A stretch of 64,000 nt of DNA. It comes from Verrucomicrobiota bacterium. GTDB lineage: Bacteria > Verrucomicrobiota > Verrucomicrobiia > Opitutales > Opitutaceae. Made by a program: the position numbers and the translations under genes. The stretch covers positions 48,846 to 112,845 of the forward strand of contig JACRKC010000110.1 of the NCBI GenBank assembly GCA_016235555.1, read 5' to 3'. Position 1 is the first letter of the stretch. Each line of letters opens with the position of its first letter. Of this stretch, positions 48,077 through 56,515 are shown piece by piece. Below the pieces are notes generated by a model. It made no database searches. It was given only the letters and a program-made list of their open reading frames with translations, and was not told the origin of the DNA.

Positions 48077-49236
48077 TCGGCGTCGAGACAGCCCCCGAAG
48101 TCACAGCCGAGCCGCGATGCCGCGTGCTCCAGGGCGATGCGCTCACGCGTGTGCGCGAGCTGCCGCCGGAGACAATCCACTGCATCGTGACCTCGCCGCC
48201 GTATTGGGGCCTGCGTGACTACCAAGGGCCGCACCTCGATTTTTCCGCCGGCAGCTACTCGCCCATGCCGGGGCTGCCCCCGGTGGACTATCCGGCCTGG
48301 CGCGGCCAGCTCGGCCTCGAACCCGATCCGGTGATGTTCATCGGCCATCTCGTGGAGATCTTCCGCGAGCTGCACCGCGTGCTCCGCCGGGACGGCACGT
48401 GCTGGGTGAACATGGGCGATTGCCACACCAGCAAAGGCGGACACTGCGATACGAAATACAGTGATCGCCGCCGTGAGTATCGCATCGCTACGGCACCCGA
48501 TCACGTTGTGCGCCCGATGCGAGCGCGCGGCGCGAAACCGAAAGATATGATCGGCCAGCCTTGGCGTCTCGCCTTCGCGCTGCAGGCCGATGGCTGGTAT
48601 CTGCGGCAAGACATCATTTGGGCTAAGCCGAACCCGATGCCCGAGAGCGTGCGCGACCGCTGCACGAAGGCGCACGAGTTTCTTTTTCTCCTCACGAAAT
48701 CGCCGCGCTACTTTTTCGACGCCACGGCGATCAAGGAGCCGGTGAGCGGCACCGCGCACCCGCGCGGAAGCGGACTCTATCGTAAAATCACTCCGGCTGG
48801 CTGGATGACCGGGGCGGGCGCCCATAGCGCGATCGCTCATAATACGCCGGCGCGTCGGAAGGTCTTCGGTAAAAACAGCCGCGTGCGAGTCAATCGCGAC
48901 GCCGATCACCAGGCCGAAGCACAGGTGCGCGCAAAACAGAATCGCTCCTTTTCGGCGGCGGTGTGCGGACTCGTCACGCACCGCAACAAGCGCGATGTGT
49001 GGCTGGTCGCTCCGCGCGCCTACCGCGGTGCGCACTTCGCGACATTTCCTCCGGCGCTTGTGGAGCCCTGCATTCTCGCGGGATGTCCGCGGGGGGGGGT
49101 GGCGCTCGATCCATTTGGCGGCAGCGGCACCGTGGCCGAAGTCGCCCTCAAGCACGGCCGCCGCGCCGTGCTCGTCGAACTCAACCCGGCCTATCATCCG
49201 CTCATCGCGGAGCGGCTGGCGAAGGCTGAAGCATGA
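48073..49236 (+). CDS. DNA methyltransferase, beta class (N4C/N6A), inside the terminase locus
   Basis: 387 residues. TSPPYWGLRDY (catalytic motif IV, ~residue 37) precedes DPFGGSGTVAEVALKHGRRA (motif I, ~350), the order of beta-class amino-methyltransferases; SPPY is typical of N4C/N6A enzymes. The ATG overlaps the stop of the terminase ATPase half. Adjacent Cys/His-rich segments (GTCWVNMGDCHTSKGGHCD) may bind metal. No restriction endonuclease is adjacent, so it is probably a solitary protective or epigenetic enzyme. Confidence 0.88.
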   Translation: MIGVETAPEVTAEPRCRVLQGDALTRVRELPPETIHCIVTSPPYWGLRDYQGPHLDFSAGSYSPMPGLPPVDYPAWRGQLGLEPDPVMFIGHLVEIFRELHRVLRRDGTCWVNMGDCHTSKGGHCDTKYSDRRREYRIATAPDHVVRPMRARGAKPKDMIGQPWRLAFALQADGWYLRQDIIWAKPNPMPESVRDRCTKAHEFLFLLTKSPRYFFDATAIKEPVSGTAHPRGSGLYRKITPAGWMTGAGAHSAIAHNTPARRKVFGKNSRVRVNRDADHQAEAQVRAKQNRSFSAAVCGLVTHRNKRDVWLVAPRAYRGAHFATFPPALVEPCILAGCPRGGVALDPFGGSGTVAEVALKHGRRAVLVELNPAYHPLIAERLAKAEA

Positions 49237-49269
49237 ACGCCACGCTATCCAATTTTCCCCTAACCGGCC

Positions 49270-49743
49270 GTGCCCTCAACCATCACCTCAAATCCTAAAC
49301 AACAGAAGCCGCGTGTCGCATCTGCCGCTGTCGGTGGTTGCTCTGTGGTGTCTCCTGCTGCCTCAGAAGAGAGGGACGTATCTACGTTCTTTGAGGCTGG
49401 CGCCAAGCCCGCGGAATCGTCCTCACCGCAGGGGAATCCCTCACTCTCGCACTTCCCGGTGCCGCGGCGGCTCAATACGTGGAACGGTCTGGTGACCACC
49501 GATGTCTTCCTGTTCACCTTCCGCGGCGTCGAGTTTCTGATCCACCGCCGCATCCCAGATGGCACCGAGCCCAAGCCTGACTTGCGCTGGGTCTGCTCGC
49601 ACGGCCCCACCGGAATGCTGGTGCATCACAACGAGAAGAAACTGGACCGCGAGGCATTGGTCGACGCCGCCTGCAAGCGACTGATCGCGCACTGGTCCTA
49701 CCTGCCGGAAGCGACGAAGGGCAAGCCGGTGGTCAACCCATGA
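49270..49743 (+). CDS. Unknown protein of the terminase insert
   Basis: 157 residues. The N-terminal ~60 are Ser/Pro-rich and probably unstructured; the folded part (NTWNGLVTTDVFLFTFRGVE, FLIHRRIPDGTEPKPDLRWV, CSHGPTGMLVHHNEKKLDRE) is alpha/beta. ATGA-coupled to the zinc-ribbon gene. No family recognised. Confidence 0.55.
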   Translation: MPSTITSNPKQQKPRVASAAVGGCSVVSPAASEERDVSTFFEAGAKPAESSSPQGNPSLSHFPVPRRLNTWNGLVTTDVFLFTFRGVEFLIHRRIPDGTEPKPDLRWVCSHGPTGMLVHHNEKKLDREALVDAACKRLIAHWSYLPEATKGKPVVNP

Positions 49744-50174
49744 AGCCGTTCGATCACGAGCACGCCAGGGAAAAGGCTCGCGCGCGATGGTCGCGCCAGG
49801 CCGTGCGCCGCGCGCGGCCGGATCGCTGCTCCCACTGTGGTCGCCTGCACGACAAGGTAGGCACCGGCTTCCAGCAATGCCCGGTATGCCGCGCGATCGC
49901 CAAAAAGCGCCGCCAAAAACAGCGGGTTGATGTTCGCGTCGTGTCCGCGGCGGTGCTGGCGCGGCTGGAAAAGCGCATCGGCGCGATGGAAAACTACGTG
50001 GCCCACCTGCGCGCTTTCGGGCGCATCGAATACCACCGCGGCTACGTGGCCGGGCGGCGGCTCCATCGCAAGGCGCAGGAGCGCGCGAAGTATTTCGAGG
50101 CCCTGCCCACCGCGAGCACGCAGGAACTCGCGACGATGTCCCATGCCTACGATCACAGGGAGGCGGCCGGATGA
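49740..50174 (+). CDS. Zinc-ribbon basic protein of the terminase insert
   Basis: 144 residues. DRCSHCGRLHDKVGTGFQQC followed by PVC gives a CxxC-x14-CxxC ribbon, then a strongly basic coiled coil (KRRQKQRVDVRVVSAAVLAR, LEKRIGAMENYVAHLRAFGR). Probably nucleic-acid binding. Co-translated with the terminase nuclease half that follows (ATGA), which suggests a packaging-related role. Confidence 0.6.
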   Translation: MKPFDHEHAREKARARWSRQAVRRARPDRCSHCGRLHDKVGTGFQQCPVCRAIAKKRRQKQRVDVRVVSAAVLARLEKRIGAMENYVAHLRAFGRIEYHRGYVAGRRLHRKAQERAKYFEALPTASTQELATMSHAYDHREAAG

Positions 50175-50911
50175 GCACCCGCGCCCGCAGCATCCGCGTC
50201 GAAGACATCCTGCCGAAAGGCTGGGCGGAGTTGTTCGACCGCAACTCGCCGCGCGTGGGCATCGGCTACGACATCGCGACGACCACCAAGGGAAAGAGCA
50301 ACCCCTCGGCCATCACGGTCACCCAACAGGGCGGCAACACCTATTACGCGCGCCTGTTGCTGCGCTTCAAGGCGGGCGATCCCGAGATCCCGTGGTTGCT
50401 GCTCAACCTCATCGTCGAAGGCCTGCGCTCGCGCGATCTGCGCGCCCGCAAGCTCTGCATCGATGCCACCAACGAACGCTACTTCGCTGTGCAGACGCGC
50501 GCCAAGTTCGCCGGCAAGCTGCCGGTGGAGCTCGTGGTCGCCAGCGAAAACACCGACTACCGGGGCGAGACCATGTCCATGAAGGACTACCTGGCCAACC
50601 TGCTCATCAATACGATGGACGATGGCTACTACGCGCTGCCCCCCGAGCGCTGGGTCGAACGCGACTACCGGCAGACCGTGCGCGACCGCGGCTCGTTTTT
50701 CTCCGATGTGCTCGACGATGGCGGCCACGCCGATTGCCACCGTTCCGGCGAGCTCGCACTCCATGCCCTCATCGCGGCGGGCGGCCCGGCCACGGCCGCC
50801 GCCGTGGCGACCGGGCGCTATGGAGCGCCGGCCAGGGGCCCGGCCCGGAAGCTCAACAACAAGTTTGCCCACAAGTTCGGCCGCCGCGGTGGCAGCCGGC
50901 GGGCGATCTGA
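50171..50911 (+). CDS. Terminase large subunit, nuclease half
   Basis: 246 residues. GIGYDIATTTKGKSNPSAIT starts an RNase-H-like terminase nuclease fold, with acidic residues in GYDIAT, LCIDATNER and a later DDGGHADCHRSGELALHAL. Basic C-terminus (KLNNKFAHKFGRRGGSRR). Together with 47129-48076 it would make a complete large terminase. The start overlaps the zinc-ribbon gene and the portal follows 25 bp later. Confidence 0.8.
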   Translation: MSTRARSIRVEDILPKGWAELFDRNSPRVGIGYDIATTTKGKSNPSAITVTQQGGNTYYARLLLRFKAGDPEIPWLLLNLIVEGLRSRDLRARKLCIDATNERYFAVQTRAKFAGKLPVELVVASENTDYRGETMSMKDYLANLLINTMDDGYYALPPERWVERDYRQTVRDRGSFFSDVLDDGGHADCHRSGELALHALIAAGGPATAAAVATGRYGAPARGPARKLNNKFAHKFGRRGGSRRAI

Positions 50912-50935
50912 GCGCCGGCCAAACCCATTCCGACC

Positions 50936-52513
50936 ATGACTATCCAAGAGCGCGCAAAAGCCATCCTCGCGATCGTCGCGAGCTACCTGCCCCTGCAGCG
51001 GCGCACCATTTACACGCCGCGCGCCATGCCCGGCTCGCTCGCCGCCACGCTCGACGTCGATCGTGTGCACGACATCCTCCGTGCGGCCGAGGCGGGCGAC
51101 GTGGAAGGGCTCTTCGCCCTCTATCAGGACATCGTTTGCAGCGGCTCGCACCTGCAGGGCCGGTTGACGGACCGGAAAGAGGCCGTGCTCAGCGACACGT
51201 TGAACGTCATCCCGTTCGACAAGGCCAATGCGGACGATGTGGCGGCGGCCGAGCTCGTGAAGCTGGAGCTGGCCAAGCATGACGATTGGGAAAATGCCTG
51301 CGCGCACCTCCTCGACTCGGTGCTCTGGCCCGTCTCGCTCATCGAAAAGGTCTACAAGCCGGCGACCAAGCCCGGTCTGCGCTACGAACTCGCGAGCCTC
51401 ACACCGGTGCCCTACCAGCTCATCACCTATACCGATGGGCCGCTCAAGCTACGCGACACCGACGAGCGCGGCTACCCGACGTCCACGAATTTCACGCCGG
51501 AGCCCAGCCGCTATATCCAACACCGCGGGCACCTGCTCACCTCGGTGCCCGACAATTGGGGCGGGCCGATGCGCTCCCTGGTGTTCTGGTGGCTGCTCTG
51601 CCACATGACCCGCGACTGGTGGGCGCGTTTCCTCGATCGCTACGGCGCGCCGTTCGTCGTCGGCAAGTATGACCAGGCGGACGATGCCTCGCGCAGCGTG
51701 CTCGAGTCGGCCTTCGCGCTGGCGACCAAGATCGGCGGCCTCGTGGTGAGCAAGGAAACCGAGGTAGAGATCAAGCAGGCCGCCGCGGGCGACTCAGGCG
51801 AGGCCTACAAGACGTTCATCGAACTCTGCAACCGCGAGATCTCCAAGCTCATCAACGGCGAGACGCTCAGCTCCGATGCCCAGGCCACGGGCATGAACTC
51901 GGGTAACGCGCGCGAGCAGGGGAAGAAGCGCGACGAGAAGCGCGCCGGCGACGCCCGGCGCCTGGGCGCGACGCTGCGCAACGGGTTGTTCAAGCAGTTC
52001 CTCGAGATCAACGGCCTCAAGGGCCGGCCGCCGCTGGCGGTCTGGGGCGCCAATTCGCCCGAGGATGTCAAGGCGCTGTGCGACACGCTCGACTCCCTGA
52101 CTGGCGCCGGCCTCGAGGTCGAAGACGCTGCGATCCAGATCATCTCGGAGAAGGTCGGATTCCCCGTGCGCCGCTCGGAAAAGCCGGCGCCGGTCGCCAT
52201 GCCGGGCGGCCCGATGGGCTTCTCGGCCTACTCGCTCTCCGAACTCCGTCGTGCCGGCCGCGCCGCGCTAAAAAAAAAAGCTGACGACGCGGTCGATCTG
52301 ATCGCCGAGAGTGGGGCGGTGGATCTCGCCGCGGTGTTCCCGGGCGAGCTGGCACCCATCCGGGGGATCATCCTGTCTGCCGCGACGCCCGAGGAGGCCA
52401 TCCAGGGCGTGATCGCCTTTTGCGCGAAGTTCGAGCCCGGCAAGTCGGCTCGAATCATGGAAGACGCGCTCCTGGCCATGGCGGCCAACGGCGCCGTCGC
52501 GAGCGCCCGTTAG
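50936..52513 (+). CDS. Portal protein, DUF935 (Mu gp29-like)
   Basis: 525 residues, typical length. Landmarks of DUF935: LFALYQDIVCSGSHLQGRLT DRKEAV, SVLWPVSLIEKVYKP, DNWGGPMRSLVFWWLLCHMT RDWWARFLDRYGAPFVVGKY, VVSKETEVEIKQAA and NREISKLINGETLSSDAQAT. Forms the dodecameric portal vertex. An A10 run occurs late in the gene (52270-52279, LKKKADDA). It is the last gene before the prophage end, and the head morphogenesis gene that normally follows is on the other strand at 28350. Confidence 0.92.
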   Translation: MTIQERAKAILAIVASYLPLQRRTIYTPRAMPGSLAATLDVDRVHDILRAAEAGDVEGLFALYQDIVCSGSHLQGRLTDRKEAVLSDTLNVIPFDKANADDVAAAELVKLELAKHDDWENACAHLLDSVLWPVSLIEKVYKPATKPGLRYELASLTPVPYQLITYTDGPLKLRDTDERGYPTSTNFTPEPSRYIQHRGHLLTSVPDNWGGPMRSLVFWWLLCHMTRDWWARFLDRYGAPFVVGKYDQADDASRSVLESAFALATKIGGLVVSKETEVEIKQAAAGDSGEAYKTFIELCNREISKLINGETLSSDAQATGMNSGNAREQGKKRDEKRAGDARRLGATLRNGLFKQFLEINGLKGRPPLAVWGANSPEDVKALCDTLDSLTGAGLEVEDAAIQIISEKVGFPVRRSEKPAPVAMPGGPMGFSAYSLSELRRAGRAALKKKADDAVDLIAESGAVDLAAVFPGELAPIRGIILSAATPEEAIQGVIAFCAKFEPGKSARIMEDALLAMAANGAVASAR

Positions 52514-52680
52514 GATTCGCTCTGTCGACCCATCTGGGGCGCCCGCGCACGGGGTGGGAGGAGCCATTTCATTCATTTCGATGAGCGCACCAACAGGCGC
52601 CGCGTCGAAATCTTTGCAATGTCTCGCCCCGAGTGCCCCGCCCATAGGTAAAACCGGCCCGATCAATCCAAATCAGGCCC
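52514..52680 (+). other. Non-coding prophage end region
   Basis: Between the portal stop and the TTTCAAACA end. Holds a GGCCTGAT...ATCGGGCC-type imperfect dyad near 52655-52680 but no convincing gene, and no clear match to the direct repeats at the other end. Confidence 0.4.
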
Positions 52681-52689
52681 TTTCAAACA
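52681..52689 (-). repeat. Candidate prophage end (portal side)
   Basis: TTTCAAACA; read inward (minus strand) TGTTTGAAAGGGCC, matching the other end TGTTTGAAATGGG over nine bases plus one adjoining base. Confidence 0.55.
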
Positions 52690-52924
52690 TTCCTCTAGGT
52701 GTCGACAGCCTTGGCCAAAGTTGTTCCGCTATCGCTAATTGGAACAACCTCGGCGTGTGCTTGCGGAGCTTCGCTTTGGCCACCGTTACCCTCTTTTTGA
52801 CCCGTTTTCCCGGTTTTTGGGGACGCTATTGAGGAAGGTAAGGCGGCCGCCAACAGCGCGATGCCATCCGCCAGCGGGGCGCTCTTTTCGTCGGTGGGTC
52901 GTCCGGCTGCCGTCACAAGCTAGG
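52690..52924. other. Junction DNA with inverted repeat
   Basis: Contains a perfect 8-bp inverted repeat GTTGTTCC (52720-52727) / GGAACAAC (52741-52748) with a 13-bp spacer, and short open frames that look non-coding (a 73-codon minus-strand frame 52695-52916 has no recognisable features). Probably host DNA at the prophage junction. Confidence 0.4.
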
Positions 52925-53222
52925 CCGCGCCAACGTCACGCGAACCAGCTCGGACGCCCTCACGCGGGTCAGCCGGCTGGCCCACGGGCAGCGCAGGGCG
53001 GCGAAATCGCCCCGGTATCGGCCTACGCCCGGACACGGTTTCTGGCTCGAAGTGATGGAGACTCTTTTCGGGCAAATGGCCCGCATCTTCCGGCGGGGCA
53101 TTTGCATGAAAACCTGGCAGGAACTCCAGGCCCGCATCCTCCAGGGCGTCGCGGAAATCAACGCGACCCCGTCGTGCACCGCTGGAGCAGCTTCACCGCG
53201 CGGCCGGCGCCGCTCAACTTAA
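52925..53222 (+). pseudogene. IS630-family transposase remnant (C-terminal, frameshifted)
   Basis: The frame reads RPTPGHGFWLEVMETLFGQM ARIFRRGICMKTWQELQARI LQGVAEINATP, an unmistakable IS630-type C-terminus (usual form TPxHGSWLNxxE..F..MAR..LRGIR). After INATP the expected VVHRWSSF continues in the next frame, so one C appears to be missing from the C4 run at about 53165-53168. Only the C-terminal part can be found; upstream DNA to ~52925 is degraded. Confidence 0.7.
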
Positions 53223-53271
53223 AGTCTTCACCTCCCATCAGAACGTCATACTGGTTCCCAGACCCTGCCTC

Positions 53272-54258
53272 ATGCCCGCCGGCCCCCAGCTTTCCCGCCC
53301 CCCGCTCGAGCGCATGCTCCGCATCCACGACGAACTCGCCCGCGGCGCCCTCGTCAACTGTTCCCACCTCGTGCGCGCCCTCGAAGTCTCGCGCAAAACC
53401 ATCGTGCGCGACATCGCCTTCATGCGCGACCGCCTCGATCTGCCGATCGAGTTCGACGCGCAGATCCAGGCCTACCGCTACACGCATCCCGTCGGCGCCT
53501 TTCCCACGGTGAAGGTCACCGAGGGCGAGCTGCTCGCCCTGCTGGTGGCGCGCCGCGCCCTCGAGCAATACCGCGGCACGCCCTTCCACCGGCAGCTCGA
53601 AATCGCCTTCGAAAAACTCGCCGGCGGCCTGCGCGACCGCATCTCGTTTTCGCCCGCCGACGAAGTGCGCGCCGTCTCGTTCAAGAACATCGGCCTCGGC
53701 AAGACCGATCTCGCCAGCTTCAACGCCCTCAGCGGCGCCGTGCTCAAGCAGCGCGAAGTCACCTTCGCCTACCGCAAGGCCGGCGCCCCCCGGGCCGTCG
53801 CGCGCCGCGTGCGCCCCTACCACCTCGCGAACCGCGAGAACCTCTTCTACCTCGTCGGCCACGACCTCGAGCGCGCCGCGCTGCGCACGTTCGCGGTGCC
53901 GCGCATCTCCGACGTGACCGTGACGGCGACGACTTTCGAGCGTCCGGCCGATTTTTCGCCCGAGAAATTCTTCGCCGACGCCCTCGGCGTGGTCGGTGGC
54001 CGCGGCGACTACCGCGTCGTGATCCGTTTCACCGCGACCGTCGCCGACCGCATCCGCGAACGCGAGTGGCACGAGTCCCAGGAGCTGCGCGAGTTGCCCG
54101 GCGGCGCCCTCGAACTCCGTCTGCGCCTCGGTGCGCTGAGTGAAATCGAACAATGGGTGCTCGGCTGGGGCGCCGCCGCGGAGGTGCTCGGCCCGAAGGA
54201 GCTGCGGGAAAACATTCGCCTCACGGCGCAGAGCCTCCACCGGCTCTACCACGGTTGA
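53272..54258 (+). CDS. WYL-domain transcriptional regulator
   Basis: 328 residues. N-terminal HTH (RGALVNCSHLVRALEVSRKT IVRDIAFMRDR), a WYL-type central region (VTEGELLALLVARRALEQYR, VTFAYRKAGAPRAVARRVRP YHLANRENLFYLVGHDLERA ALRTFAVPRIS) and the C-terminal WCX extension (ADFSPEKFFADALGV to the end). WYL domains sense nucleic-acid ligands or other effectors and regulate transcription, often stress or DNA-damage responses. First intact host gene beyond the prophage. Confidence 0.88.
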   Translation: MPAGPQLSRPPLERMLRIHDELARGALVNCSHLVRALEVSRKTIVRDIAFMRDRLDLPIEFDAQIQAYRYTHPVGAFPTVKVTEGELLALLVARRALEQYRGTPFHRQLEIAFEKLAGGLRDRISFSPADEVRAVSFKNIGLGKTDLASFNALSGAVLKQREVTFAYRKAGAPRAVARRVRPYHLANRENLFYLVGHDLERAALRTFAVPRISDVTVTATTFERPADFSPEKFFADALGVVGGRGDYRVVIRFTATVADRIREREWHESQELRELPGGALELRLRLGALSEIEQWVLGWGAAAEVLGPKELRENIRLTAQSLHRLYHG

Positions 54259-54344
54259 TCGGCGCGCACCGGCGCCATCTCCACCCCAGACGCCAGGTTA
54301 CTCCATCCCCGCCCGCGTCCCGGCCCATTGGTCACGCAACATGC

Positions 54345-55736
54345 CTACACTCTCGGCGGCATCGGCAGCGGCTGGTCGCGTGACGGCATCGGTGCGTAGT
54401 CCGGACGCGGCACCCCGGAAATCAAATCGGAGATCCGCTGCGCCGCCCCCGTCGCGATCGAACGATTGGCGGCGATGCCCACGAGGATCGACCAGGCCCC
54501 GGCCCGCTCATCGGCGGCGCGCAGATATTTGTCGGGAGCCGGCTGGGGCAGGAAAATATCCTCGAGCATCAACCGGTCGCCCCCCCCGTGATCGCCCACC
54601 GCGGTCCACGGCGTGACGTCGCGCGCGGCCCCGCGCAGCGGGATCACGCGGATCGACACGCCGCCGTCGGCGATGCCGCCTTGCACGGTGTCGGTGCCGT
54701 TCACGTAGACCGATTCGACGATCGTGTGCTCGAGGCGCCCGCGCGTGCCGTTGAACGCCACCGTGTAGCCCTCCCACGCGTTGAAGGCATTGAGCGAGTA
54801 ACTCAGTTTCACGCCATTGTCGTAGCCGACGATGACGCTCATCGTGTCCTCGATGTCGATGTCGCCGCGAAACACGCACCGGTCGCGGAAATATCCGTCG
54901 TGCTGCTCGCAATCGAGGTAGAGCGCCTTGAGTCCCGGATTGGCCGCGAGATCCATCGCGAAGCTGCACCGCGATTTTTCCGGGCACGTGGCACAGCGTT
55001 CATGCGGGCCGCCGAGACCGAGACGGCGCGCCATCGCCGGCGTGTAGAACACCCGCTCGCCCGTCGCCATCACCGTGGCCGGCACGGCGCCCAGCCACCA
55101 GTTCACGAGATCGAAGTGATGCGTGGACTTGTGCACCATCAGGCCGCCGGAGTTCTTCTTGTGGCTGTGCCAGCGGCGGAAGTAGTCGGCCCCGTGGTGG
55201 GTGTTGAGCAGCCAGTGGAAATCGACCGACAGCACCTCGCCGATCTCCCCGCTCATGAGGATGTCCTTCACCTGCGAACGCGGCGGGGAGTAGCGATAGT
55301 TGAACGTCACGCGGCAGCGGCGCCCGGTGCGGCGGCGCGTATCGAGGATGGCGCGGCACTTGTCCGCGTCCGTCGTCATCGGCTTTTCGGTGATGACATC
55401 GCAGCCGGCCTCCATCGCGCGCACGATGTAGTCGTGATGCGCCGAGTCGGTGGTCGTGACGATCACCGTGTCCGGCTTGGTCTCGGCGAGCATCCGCTCG
55501 AAATCCGTGGCCGCGTAACCGGGCGGCACGGCGGCGCCGTTTTGGACGGAACGCCGGCGCGCCAGCTCAAGGCGGCCCGCGTTCGCGTCGCACACCGCGA
55601 CGAGTTGCGCGTGGGCCGCGTGGGTCTTTTCGATGCCGTCCTGGTAAAGCTCGTGGCGTGAGCCGAGGCCCACGATGGCGCAGCGGCGACGGCCGGCAAA
55701 GGGCGATCCTGAACGCGGGCTGGGATTGGCAGACAT
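54345..55736 (-). CDS. Gfo/Idh/MocA family oxidoreductase
   Basis: 463 residues. RRCAIVGLGSRHELYQDGIE starts the NAD(P)-binding Rossmann fold (GLGSR), TDTVIVTTTDSAHHDYIVRA and GCDVITEKPMTTDADKCRAI are the family EKP motif, with HHFDLVNWW in the substrate domain. A Cys cluster (CATCPEKSRC) near 270 is an extra metal-binding-like insertion. No signal peptide. Likely a sugar or inositol dehydrogenase acting in the cytoplasm. Confidence 0.85.
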   Translation of the reverse strand: MSANPSPRSGSPFAGRRRCAIVGLGSRHELYQDGIEKTHAAHAQLVAVCDANAGRLELARRRSVQNGAAVPPGYAATDFERMLAETKPDTVIVTTTDSAHHDYIVRAMEAGCDVITEKPMTTDADKCRAILDTRRRTGRRCRVTFNYRYSPPRSQVKDILMSGEIGEVLSVDFHWLLNTHHGADYFRRWHSHKKNSGGLMVHKSTHHFDLVNWWLGAVPATVMATGERVFYTPAMARRLGLGGPHERCATCPEKSRCSFAMDLAANPGLKALYLDCEQHDGYFRDRCVFRGDIDIEDTMSVIVGYDNGVKLSYSLNAFNAWEGYTVAFNGTRGRLEHTIVESVYVNGTDTVQGGIADGGVSIRVIPLRGAARDVTPWTAVGDHGGGDRLMLEDIFLPQPAPDKYLRAADERAGAWSILVGIAANRSIATGAAQRISDLISGVPRPDYAPMPSRDQPLPMPPRV

Positions 55737-55889
55737 GCGGGACGGAGGACGGACGAAACCGATTCGGACACGAGTGCGCCACCACGGGCAAGCACCCAGT
55801 TGGAGCAGTCGCGCCTGACAGTTTGGCGGAGCGGCGAAAAAAATCCCGCTCCAAGTGGAGCGGGATGCGTGGCGGCGAAAGCCGGGTGG

Positions 55890-56303
55890 TTACTTCGCGC
55901 GCGTCGGATTCCAGTCGCGCTTCTGCATGCCGCCCTCGCGGCCCGGCGACTCGCTGGAGCCTGTGATCTTGTCGCCCGCGAGCTTGCCCGTGTATTTCGT
56001 GGTGAATTTGTTGCCGTTGAATTCGCGGGTGACACTGAAGCTGACTGTGCCGTCCTTGAACGATGCTTCTTCGATGGCCATGTCGGGCACTTCAAACTGG
56101 CCGGCCGTAAAACCCTTGAGCGTGCCGGTGAGCTTGCCGTCCTTGAGTTCGAGCACGAGCGAGCGTTCGGTGGCTTGGCCGCCCTGGCGGCCCTGCTGCG
56201 TCCATTTCCAAGTGCCGGCCGGTGAAGCGTCCGCCGCAAACGCGGCGACGGCGGTGAAACAAAGGGCGACGAGCGCCCCGAGGAATCGACGGGATGATTT
56301 CAT
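55890..56303 (-). CDS. Small secreted protein, paralogue of 59742-60152
   Basis: 137 residues. Signal peptide (RRFLGALVALCFTAVAAFAA D), then an all-beta domain: GTWKWTQQGRQGGQATERSL, LELKDGKLTGTLKGF, DGTVSFSVTREFNGNKFTTK, YTGKLAGDKITGSSESPGRE. The paralogue shares GTWKW, DGKL(A/T)GT, TFSVERDLGGNKFT and the GxI(K/T)G motif. Probably a periplasmic lipocalin/avidin-like beta-barrel; function unknown. Confidence 0.75.
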   Translation of the reverse strand: MKSSRRFLGALVALCFTAVAAFAADASPAGTWKWTQQGRQGGQATERSLVLELKDGKLTGTLKGFTAGQFEVPDMAIEEASFKDGTVSFSVTREFNGNKFTTKYTGKLAGDKITGSSESPGREGGMQKRDWNPTRAK

Positions 56304-56515
56304 GGTGGGGATGGGGGTTGAGTGAAGCGGCGCATCGAACGCGGCGGCCCGACCGCCGACAAACGCGGAGGCGTCGGACAGTTTGGCTCAGCCGTAACCA
56401 TGCAGTCGAAATCCGCACCGCGAAGTAGCAGCCGAGGTGACGAGGCTGTGATGCGACGCTCCCCTGATCCCCGCCGCCTCACGTCGGCTGCCACGGCCGA
56501 CTGCATCGTTACAAC

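Larger units (their letters stand above)
9497..52689 (-). mobile_element. Mu-like transposable prophage (head/tail genes read on minus strand)
   Basis: The element holds a MuA-like transposase, MuB-like ATPase, DUF3486 (Mu gp27), terminase, DUF935 portal (Mu gp29), Mu F-, G-, I- and T-like head genes, DUF1320 (Mu gp36), tail genes and an S74 fibre. The outer limits are set by a matching inverted pair: TGTTTGAAA reading inward from 9497 and from 52689, both starting TG as Mu-family ends do. No 5-bp target duplication is seen (CGAAA left, TTCCT right). No tail sheath gene is recognisable, so a B3/D3112-like siphophage architecture is likely. The terminase/portal block is on the opposite strand from the rest of the late genes. 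Confidence 0.8.

Noticed and set aside
48073..50174. Intein or homing-endonuclease insertion in the terminase
   Set aside because: The inserted genes have their own starts and stops linked mostly by ATGA overlaps, and no splicing motifs or LAGLIDADG/HNH signatures are seen.
52695..53179. Small minus-strand frames at the prophage junction
   Set aside because: They are antisense to the IS630 remnant or low complexity, with no family features.
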